In this document: in pieces, positions 1-4,846 of the stretch | How the letters are laid out: every line of letters starts with the position of its first letter | Position numbering within the stretch: position 1 is the first letter of the stretch | NCBI GenBank assembly: GCA_010028615.1 | Contig: RHAS01000049.1 | Coordinates: 1 to 6,109, forward strand | Length of the DNA stretch: 6,109 bases | Direction: 5' to 3' | DNA from: Actinomycetota bacterium | GTDB taxonomy: Bacteria; Actinomycetota; Actinomycetes; Actinomycetales; Microbacteriaceae | Notes under the pieces: generated by a model | The model's database searches: none | What the model was told of the DNA's origin: nothing | The model's input: only the letters and a program-made list of their open reading frames with translations | Program-made: the position numbers and the translations under genes

Positions 1-264
1 ATCCAGCAGCGGGTTGATGAATTAAAAAATCTCGGACGCAAAGCCAGCGCTGATCGCGAAATTGTCTTGGCTAAGATTCCACCGGAGATCTTGAGCAGGT
101 ATCAGGCTCTTGCGCAAAGACAGGTAGCTGTCGGGCAAGTGGTAGATAGAGCGTGTACTGCTTGCAGAATGACGCTAACCGTTGGCGCTATTGACACTCT
201 AAATAATCTTGCTGACGATCAAATTGGCTCTTGTCCAGAGTGTCAGGCAATAATCATCAGATGA
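1..264 (+). CDS. C4-type zinc-ribbon, coiled-coil protein (C-terminal part, 5' truncated by window edge)
   Basis: The frame is open from the first base, so the gene begins upstream; a TTG at 67 is internal and not a credible start. The 87 visible residues begin with a charged helical stretch (IQQRVDELKNLGRK), likely the end of a coiled coil. A zinc ribbon follows with two CxxC pairs, CTAC at residues 52-55 and CPEC at 78-81, ending in a short hydrophobic tail. This is the architecture of the zf-RING_7/DUF164 family (Rv2229c-like), whose members have a long coiled coil and a C-terminal ribbon thought to bind nucleic acid. In actinobacteria such genes commonly sit directly before the RNase H/phosphatase fusion, as here. 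The stop overlaps the next start (ATGA, 261-264), suggesting translational coupling. The exact molecular role is not established. Confidence 0.88.
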   Translation: MQQRVDELKNLGRKASADREIVLAKIPPEILSRYQALAQRQVAVGQVVDRACTACRMTLTVGAIDTLNNLADDQIGSCPECQAIIIR

Positions 265-1454
265 TCAGCAATGTAATAATCGAAGCCGATGGCGGGTCTC
301 GGGGTAACCCTGGTCCTGCAGGTAGCGGGGCAATTGTTCTAGATGCAGACACCAAAGAAATACTTGCCGAGGCGGCAATTTTTCTTGGAGTTGCAACAAA
401 CAACGTGGCCGAATATCGAGCCGTTATTGCAGGTTTGGAACTTGCTAAGGAGCTCGCTCCAGGAGCAAATGTTCTTGTTCTAATGGACAGCAAACTGGTT
501 GTCGAGCAAATGTCTGGTCGCTGGAAAGTTAAGCATCAGTCAATGGCAGAACTTAGCCGTGAATTAATTGAAGTAATTGCAGGAATGTCAGTTCGCTTTG
601 AGTGGATTCCCAGAGAGAAGAACATCCGGGCAGACGCCCTAGCCAATGAGGCTATGGATGCCGAAAGTAGCAATGTCCGTAAATTTCTATCCGAGCCTGG
701 CACCAGCTCAATCAATGTGGTAACCACGGCTTCAAAAAGCAGTGTGGTCGACATTGAATACAACCCACTTATGCCTTCCTCAGTTAGAGCGCCAAGGAAC
801 ATTTCTAAAAAACTAACCACTGTAATACTCCTTCGTCACGGTCGGACACCATTTACCGAGAACCACCGGATCTCAGGTCGTGGAGGCGAAGACCCATCTC
901 TATCCGATACAGGTATTTTGGATGCGACGAAAGCCGCGGAGGAAATTGCAAAGATTGGAAGCACTGGCTTTTTCGCTAAGGTGGCTAAACCAACAGCAGT
1001 CGTATCATCTCCGCTAGCGAGAACTAAGGAAACTGCAGAGATTGTTTCGCTGAAGCTAGGTATGCAGTCCGAGGTCTTTGAAGATTTGGCTGAAATATCC
1101 TTTGGAGACTGGGATGGATATACAAGCGCAGAGGTCCAAGAGAAGTGGCCCGACCAATACGAGAATTGGCGCGGCGATGTTAACGTGAGCCCACCTGGCG
1201 GTGGCGAGTCAATAAAGGAATTTGATCGCAGAATCGTCAGAGTCAAAAATGAAATTCTAGAGAAATTTGAAGGGGAGACCATAGTCGTGGTCAGCCACGT
1301 AATGCCAATAAGAGGCTTCATCAGGGCAGCTTTGGAAGCTGAATGGTCAGCATACTGGCGAATTAGTCTTGCTCCCTGCTCAATTACAGTGCTCAGGTTT
1401 TGGGGCGACGAGGCGGCTGAGGTTAGTTGCGTAAATTACTCTGGTCATCTCTAG
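261..1454 (+). CDS. Bifunctional RNase HI / histidine phosphatase (CobC-PGM family) fusion protein
   Basis: A 397-residue cytosolic two-domain protein. Residues 1-134 are RNase HI: EADGGSRGNPGPAG with D10, NNVAEYRAVIAGLE with E51, LMDSKLVVEQM with D76 and NIRADALANEA with D125 form the metal-binding DEDD set that cleaves RNA in RNA/DNA hybrids. Residues 135-184 are a low-complexity linker. Residues 185-397 are a histidine phosphatase: LLRHGRT with catalytic H193, SSPLARTKETAEI with R254, EISFGDWDG with acid E278 and VVVSHVMPIRG with H346. The same fusion is known from mycobacteria (Rv2228c: RNase HI plus an alpha-ribazole phosphatase-like domain). The phosphatase substrate is uncertain here; nothing else in the window concerns cobalamin. 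I chose ATG 261, which overlaps the upstream stop and starts directly on the RNase H fold; GTG 231 would lie inside the zinc-ribbon gene. All catalytic residues are present. Confidence 0.93.
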   Translation: MISNVIIEADGGSRGNPGPAGSGAIVLDADTKEILAEAAIFLGVATNNVAEYRAVIAGLELAKELAPGANVLVLMDSKLVVEQMSGRWKVKHQSMAELSRELIEVIAGMSVRFEWIPREKNIRADALANEAMDAESSNVRKFLSEPGTSSINVVTTASKSSVVDIEYNPLMPSSVRAPRNISKKLTTVILLRHGRTPFTENHRISGRGGEDPSLSDTGILDATKAAEEIAKIGSTGFFAKVAKPTAVVSSPLARTKETAEIVSLKLGMQSEVFEDLAEISFGDWDGYTSAEVQEKWPDQYENWRGDVNVSPPGGGESIKEFDRRIVRVKNEILEKFEGETIVVVSHVMPIRGFIRAALEAEWSAYWRISLAPCSITVLRFWGDEAAEVSCVNYSGHL

Positions 1455-1466
1455 GTTGCTTAGGCT
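1436..1466 (+). promoter_or_regulatory. Possible rnpB promoter
   Basis: A TAGGCT hexamer at 1461-1466 fits the relaxed actinobacterial -10 pattern TAnnnT and lies about 11 bases before the mature RNase P RNA 5' end. The best -35 candidate, TTACTC at 1436-1441, is poor and 19 bp away, inside the end of the upstream CDS. Transcription from the upstream operon followed by processing is an equally good explanation. Confidence 0.25.
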
Positions 1467-1477
1467 ACCCTTGATTT

Positions 1478-1826
1478 GGAAGGGTCGGCCAGACGGTCGC
1501 GGCAGGTAAAACTGACGAGGAACGTCCGGGCTCCAAAGAGCAAGGTGGTGGGTAACACCCACTCGGTGCAAACCGCAAGCAAGTGCAACAGAAAGCAGAC
1601 CGCCACGCAAGTGGTAAGGGTGAAACGGTGGTGTAAGAGACCACCAGTGCCCCAGGTGACTGGGGTAGCTAGGTAAACCTCGCTTGGAGCAAGGTCGCAT
1701 AGGAGACGTTTGAGAGCTGCTCGCTCGAGTCTTCGGGTAGACCGCTTGACGACAGTGGTAACACTGTTGCTAGATAGATGGCCGTCACCGAAAGGTACAG
1801 AACCCGGCGTATCGGCCGACCCCTCC
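1478..1826 (+). ncRNA. rnpB: RNase P RNA, bacterial type A (M1-like)
   Basis: This is the catalytic RNA of ribonuclease P, which with the RnpA protein removes 5' leaders from tRNA precursors. The conserved blocks appear in the E. coli M1 order: CCAGACGGTCGC near the 5' end, GAGGAACGTCCGGGCTCC at 1517-1534, GCAACAGAAAGCAGACCGCC from 1585, a GGTAAGGGTGAAA block near 1615, GGTAAACCTCGCTTGGAGCAAGG from about 1673, TAGATAGATGGCCGTC at 1771-1786 and ACAGAACCCGGCGTATCGG at 1797-1815. Terminal helix P1 is visible: 1482-1490 pairs perfectly with 1814-1822 and continues past one mismatch (1477-1480 with 1824-1827), which sets the ends. A GGT at 1736-1738 sits where loop L15 pairs with the tRNA CCA end. 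The length of about 349 nt is slightly shorter than E. coli (377). ORFs on either strand here are spurious. No terminator hairpin with a T-tract follows. Confidence 0.96.
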
Positions 1827-1828
1827 AT

Positions 1829-2584
1829 CTAATCCACAGAATTCTTTCTTGCCCAGTGTGCGGCTCCAAGTATTCCAGCGCTGTTTCTATTTTCAGCAGG
1901 GACAATCGGCGTTCTAAGTTTCAGTTTCGGCAGGAACTGCTCGTGTTCTTTTGACACTCCACCGCCGACAATAAAAAGATCCGGCGTAAACAGCGCTTCT
2001 AACCTAGAGAAATACTTCTGTAATCTCTTTGCCCAAGCGTCGAAGCTCAACTGATCTCTTTCTTTAGCTGCGAACGAGGCCATGCTCTCATAATCGACGC
2101 CATCGATTTCTAAATGACCGAGCTCAGAGTTTGGAATCAATTTCCCGTTATTTATTAGCGCTGTCCCAATACCGGTGCCGAGAGTTGCCATGATGATTAG
2201 CCCACGTTTATCTTTTGCCGCACCGAATTTTGCTTCAGCGAGCCCAGCAGCATCAGCATCATTTAATACATGCACGGTTCTATTTAGTTCTTTTTCAAAC
2301 AACTTGTCCGCATCGAGACCAATCCATTCTTTGGAAACATTAGCAGCAGACATTGTTACACCATGGCTTACGACAGCCGGAAAACAGATGCCAACTGGCA
2401 ACCCGTCAGTTTGGGGTAGTTGTTTGATTAGGTCTCTTAGAGTGGCCGCAATGGCTTTCGGAGTTCCGCCTTCTGGAGTTGCATACCGAATTCTTTCGGA
2501 TAGTAGTCTCCCGCGCTTTAGATCAACCAGAGCACCTTTGATTCCGGTGCCACCGATGTCGATTCCAATAGCTTTCTTACTCAT
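1829..2584 (-). CDS. ppgK: Polyphosphate glucokinase (ROK family)
   Basis: A 251-residue cytosolic sugar kinase that phosphorylates glucose to glucose-6-phosphate, in actinobacteria preferring polyphosphate over ATP as donor. Visible motifs: phosphate loop IGIDIGGTGIKG (residues 6-17), the AANVSKEWIG segment (80-89), NDADAAGLAE (108-117) with D109 as probable catalytic base, TLGTGIGTALI (134-144) and the sugar-binding SELGHLE (153-159). It lacks the CxCGxxGC zinc motif of ordinary ROK glucokinases and repressors, as expected for PPGK, and resembles Mycobacterium tuberculosis PpgK along its whole length. ATG 2584 is preceded by an AGGGAG Shine-Dalgarno and lies 8 bases after the restored map stop, so map and ppgK look co-transcribed. 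The stop ends 2 bases from the rnpB 3' end on the opposite strand. Strict polyphosphate use cannot be proved from sequence. Confidence 0.95.
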   Translation of the reverse strand: MSKKAIGIDIGGTGIKGALVDLKRGRLLSERIRYATPEGGTPKAIAATLRDLIKQLPQTDGLPVGICFPAVVSHGVTMSAANVSKEWIGLDADKLFEKELNRTVHVLNDADAAGLAEAKFGAAKDKRGLIIMATLGTGIGTALINNGKLIPNSELGHLEIDGVDYESMASFAAKERDQLSFDAWAKRLQKYFSRLEALFTPDLFIVGGGVSKEHEQFLPKLKLRTPIVPAENRNSAGILGAAHWARKNSVD

Positions 2585-2588
2585 TGCA

Positions 2589-2594
2589 CTCCCT
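2589..2594 (-). promoter_or_regulatory. Shine-Dalgarno of ppgK
   Basis: AGGGAG on the minus strand, 4 bases before the ATG at 2584, overlapping the stop codon of the restored map reading frame (2593-2595). It supports the chosen ppgK start and coupling to map. Confidence 0.7.
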
Positions 2595-2703
2595 AAGCCA
2601 AGGTTAGTATTTCAGCGCCAGATTCGGTGACCACTATGGTGTGTTCAAACTGTGCGGTGATACTTCGATCTGCCGTAACAACAGTCCAGCCGTCATCCCA
2701 CAT
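2593..2703 (-). pseudogene. map: Methionine aminopeptidase, out-of-frame C-terminal end
   Basis: A 36-codon stretch starting [14 protein letters not shown] and ending EILTLA before a TAG. It is the standard C-terminus of actinobacterial type I methionine aminopeptidase, including AQFEHTIVV with the last metal-ligand glutamate (residue 20 of this piece, equivalent to E. coli E235). It lies one frame away from the main map ORF, which runs into TGA at 2693-2695 instead. Its preserved reading frame and stop, 8 bases before ppgK, show that it was translated as part of map until very recently, or still is in the real genome. Its internal ATG is not expected to act as a start. Confidence 0.85.
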
Positions 2704-3454
2704 TGTGTGTTCCTAGAGTTAGCATCGGCTCTATTGTGAACACCATGCCAACTTCCATGATGTCTGAGTAGTGCGGAGCCGAGTCATAGTGCGGAATTAT
2801 CAGCCCGCTATGAAAGGCCTCACCGATTCCGTGACCAGTAAAGTCCCTGACCACTCCATAACCAAAGCGCTTGGCATAGGCCTCGATAGTTCTGCCAATT
2901 AGATTCACCTCGCGGCCAGGTGCTACAACCGCGATGCCGCGATTTAGGGCTTCCCTAGTCCGTTCAACCAGCAAGCGCACATCCTCAGCTACATCTCCAA
3001 CTAAAAACGTCTGGTTGCTGTCCCCGTGGTAGCCCGACAAGTAGGCGGTGATGTCAATGTTGATGATGTCGCCATCTCTTAGTTCAGTGTCATCAGGGAT
3101 ACCGTGACAGATGACCTCGTTAATTGAGCTGCAAATAGATTTGGGGTAGCCCCGATAGCCGAGAGTTGAGGGATAAGCGCCTTTGGAAATAAGAAAATCG
3201 TGGGCGATCTGATCTAATTCATCGGTGGTAATTCCTGGCTTTATGTTCATTCCGACTAATTCAATCGCCTGAGCTGCTATACGACCCGCCTGTCTAATCT
3301 TCTCAATTTGCTCACTGTTTTTCACATTGCTGCCAGTAAATTTAGCTGGCGCTGGCTTGCCGACATACTCTGGACGCGTGATTTGGACTGGCACCATGCG
3401 ACGAGGAGATAGTTTCCCAGGCAGTAAGTGACCAGTTTGCGGATGTCTTGGCAT
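2693..3454 (-). CDS. map: Methionine aminopeptidase type I, frameshifted before its C-terminus
   Basis: A cytosolic metalloprotease removing the initiator Met from nascent proteins. The 253 residues include the actinobacterial N-terminal extension ([20 protein letters not shown], residues 10-33), [12 protein letters not shown] with substrate-contacting H117, metal ligands D134 (NIDITAY), D145 (GDSNQTF), H208 ([10 protein letters not shown]) and E242 (TIEPML). After LTLGTH the frame yields NVG and a TGA. The expected continuation (WDDGWTVVT...QFEHT, with the fifth ligand) lies in another frame at 2593-2703. Between the His codon (2705-2707) and the Met codon (2701-2703) there is a single base where relatives have roughly three codons, suggesting a short net deletion. 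As read, the protein lacks an essential ligand and would be inactive. ATG 3454 is preceded by a -10-like TAAACT 6 bases upstream and no Shine-Dalgarno, suggesting a leaderless mRNA. Followed by ppgK. Confidence 0.93.
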   Translation of the reverse strand: MPRHPQTGHLLPGKLSPRRMVPVQITRPEYVGKPAPAKFTGSNVKNSEQIEKIRQAGRIAAQAIELVGMNIKPGITTDELDQIAHDFLISKGAYPSTLGYRGYPKSICSSINEVICHGIPDDTELRDGDIINIDITAYLSGYHGDSNQTFLVGDVAEDVRLLVERTREALNRGIAVVAPGREVNLIGRTIEAYAKRFGYGVVRDFTGHGIGEAFHSGLIIPHYDSAPHYSDIMEVGMVFTIEPMLTLGTHNVG

Positions 3455-3460
3455 GCAATA

Positions 3461-3466
3461 AGTTTA
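3461..3466 (-). promoter_or_regulatory. Probable -10 element of a leaderless map transcript
   Basis: TAAACT on the minus strand, ending 6 bases before the A of the map ATG at 3454, which would place transcription initiation at or next to the start codon. No Shine-Dalgarno is visible in the gap. I see no convincing -35 box at 16-18 bp. Leaderless mRNAs are common in actinobacteria. Confidence 0.45.
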
Positions 3467-3514
3467 GATTCAACAAGTGATAAAGCATCGCACATACCTA
3501 GAGACGAGAAGCTT

Positions 3515-3694
3515 TTGGCTAAAACTAAGAAGTACTGGTTCAACACCAAAACCGGTGAAGTTGAGCAAGGTCGTAAGTCTTTAGCTGTCTATCGCATCGG
3601 CCCGTTTGAGACCAGAGAAGAAGCGGAAAGAGCCTACGAAATAATTCGTGAAAGAAATAAGAAGTTAGACCAGGAAGATAAAGATCAGTCGTGA
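3515..3694 (+). CDS. Small SPOR-like domain protein
   Basis: A 59-residue soluble protein if started at TTG 3515. It contains KKYWFNTKTGEVEQGRKS, then YRIGPFETREEAERAYEIIRERNKK and an acidic tail EDKDQS. This matches the short actinobacterial proteins usually labelled SPOR domain-containing (Y-W-x-N-T-x-T-G-x-V-E-x-G, then GP-[YF]-x-TREEAERA), found next to map. The role is unknown; SPOR domains in larger proteins bind denuded peptidoglycan, but this one has no signal peptide or membrane segment, so that function should not be assumed. Alternative in-frame starts are ATG 3443 and GTG 3428, which would overlap the divergent map start and add a tail unlike the family. The TTG has a weak purine-rich stretch (GAGAAG, 3506-3511) before it. 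The 3' end overlaps panB tail to tail by 10 bases. Confidence 0.72.
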   Translation: MAKTKKYWFNTKTGEVEQGRKSLAVYRIGPFETREEAERAYEIIRERNKKLDQEDKDQS

Positions 3695-4497
3695 GAGTGT
3701 TCAGCGTCTGGAAAAGATCCCGACGCCACCTCGTCGCGGTACGATCTTGCGGCCTTTAGAAGTTCCTCGCGCATCGATAGGTATTGCTTTACAAATTTTC
3801 TAGGCTTGCCAGGATATAAACCGGCAAAATCTGTCCAAACCAGTATTTGACCGTCAGTGCCATTTCCTGCACCAATACCAATCGTTGGGATGCTTAGCAG
3901 CTTAGTAATCTCCGAAGCTAAATCTCTTGGCACCAGCTCAAGAACTACGGCGTACGCTCCGGCTTCTTGGACAGCCAACGCCTCGTCAATAAGCTTCTCT
4001 GCATCTGCACCGCGACCTTGCACCTTAGCGCCGCCTAAAGAGTGGATACTCTGCGGTGTGAAGCCGATGTGTCCCATCACGGGTATGCCAGCTTCAGTAA
4101 GAGCAGCAATCTGTTTGGAGCTTCGCTGACCGCCTTCGATTTTTACCGAGCTTGCTCCTGTCTGCTTCATGATCAACAAGGCGTTCCTAAGGGCGTCTTC
4201 TGTCCCTGTTTCATAACTCCCGAATGGCATGTCAACTACCACCAGTGCACGCTCTACTGCCTTGGCCACCGCACGCCCAAAGGGGATAATCTCCTCGACG
4301 GTAATTGGAAGAGTTGTCTTGTAACCGAGTGCATTATCCGCCGCTGAGTCGCCTACAAGAATTACTTCAATGCCAGCTTCATCAAAAACACCAGCCGTCA
4401 GATAATCGTAGGAGGTTAGGCAAGAGAATTTTCTTCCCTCGCTTTTGAACTTAGCTAAAGTAGAGGTTCTAATCAATTTTGGTTGCAAATCGGGCAC
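3685..4497 (-). CDS. panB: 3-methyl-2-oxobutanoate hydroxymethyltransferase (ketopantoate hydroxymethyltransferase)
   Basis: A 270-residue cytosolic enzyme of pantothenate/CoA synthesis that transfers a hydroxymethyl group from 5,10-methylene-tetrahydrofolate to 2-oxoisovalerate, giving ketopantoate. Metal and substrate residues of the family are present: VILVGDSAADNALGY with D50, VVVDMPFGSY with D89, SVKIEGG with K119 and E121, GHIGFTPQS (142-150), VLELVP with catalytic E187, IGIGAG and DGQILVWTDFAGL. The GDSAA form rather than GDSLG is typical of actinobacteria. Length is normal and no defect is seen. The start is GTG 4497, with Shine-Dalgarno AGAGGA 7 bases upstream, inside the end of the nadE frame whose TAA lies 4 bases away. 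It therefore looks co-transcribed with, and perhaps translationally dependent on, nadE. Its 3' end overlaps the convergent SPOR-like gene by 10 bases. Confidence 0.96.
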   Translation of the reverse strand: MPDLQPKLIRTSTLAKFKSEGRKFSCLTSYDYLTAGVFDEAGIEVILVGDSAADNALGYKTTLPITVEEIIPFGRAVAKAVERALVVVDMPFGSYETGTEDALRNALLIMKQTGASSVKIEGGQRSSKQIAALTEAGIPVMGHIGFTPQSIHSLGGAKVQGRGADAEKLIDEALAVQEAGAYAVVLELVPRDLASEITKLLSIPTIGIGAGNGTDGQILVWTDFAGLYPGKPRKFVKQYLSMREELLKAARSYRDEVASGSFPDAEHSHD

Positions 4498-4501
4498 TAA
4501 G

Positions 4502-4846
4502 TTATCCTCTGAATTTATTGGTTATTGGTAGGCGTCGATCTCGTCCAAAGGCCATGCCAGTAATCTTCGGACCAATAGCGCCTTGTCGACGCTTCCACTC
4601 TGATCTATCCACTAGCAGCAAAACCTTCTCAACGAGTGATTTATCAAAACCTAAGTTGACAATCTGATCAACCGATTTCCTTTGGTTGACATAGGCCTCC
4701 AAGATTTGATCGAGCACATCGTAAGGTGGCAAGCTATCCTGGTCTACCTGACCGGGTCGTAACTCGGCTGACGGTGGTTTCTCGATCGAGGCTAGGGGGA
4801 TGGGTTCCACTTCGCCTTTGTTTTTCGCGTAGCTGTTTCGCCACTT
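4502..4846 (-). pseudogene. nadE: NAD+ synthetase, out-of-frame C-terminal part
   Basis: About 114 codons in a frame shifted from the main nadE ORF. The stretch reads KWRNSYAKNKGEVEPIP, then the conserved KPPSAELRPGQ (KPPSAEL coded at 4760-4780) and DSLPPYDVLDQILEAY, and ends ITNKFRG before TAA. The K-P-P-S-A-E-L-R-P-G-Q and D-x-x-S-L-P segment is a hallmark of the synthetase domain and closes over ATP and deamido-NAD. Homology resumes upstream of the first available start (GTG 4810): the KWRN residues at 4835-4846 correspond to the family's ARWRN. So this is the end of nadE rather than a separate gene. Codons are well conserved, with no sign of long decay. The panB Shine-Dalgarno lies in its last codons. 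Confidence 0.88.
4505..4510 (-). promoter_or_regulatory. Shine-Dalgarno of panB
   Basis: AGAGGA on the minus strand, 7 bases before the GTG at 4497. It lies just before the nadE stop codon, decides the panB start and supports coupling of the two genes. Confidence 0.7.

Noticed and set aside
231..260. GTG 231 as start of the RNase H fusion
   Set aside because: It adds ten residues encoded inside the zinc-ribbon gene; ATG 261 gives the usual RNase HI start and a classic ATGA overlap.
1460..1905. Open reading frames on both strands across 1460-1905
   Set aside because: Up to 1826 they lie in the RNase P RNA, whose conserved sequence blocks and P1 pairing explain the region; beyond that they are antisense to ppgK. 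The translations resemble no known family.
2175..2630. Long + strand ORF opposite ppgK (and similar ones opposite panB, nadE and the RNase H fusion)
   Set aside because: These are antisense shadows of well-recognised genes with all catalytic motifs on the other strand; their translations show no recognisable domain.
3428..3514. N-terminal extension of the SPOR-like protein from GTG 3428 or ATG 3443
   Set aside because: It would overlap the divergent map coding start, has no ribosome site and reads unlike the family; TTG 3515 fits the expected length of about 60 residues, though this is not certain.
4502..4810. The 3' nadE piece as an independent small gene starting at GTG 4810
   Set aside because: NadE homology starts upstream of that codon (KWRN at 4835-4846), and the content is the exact missing C-terminus of the adjacent gene.
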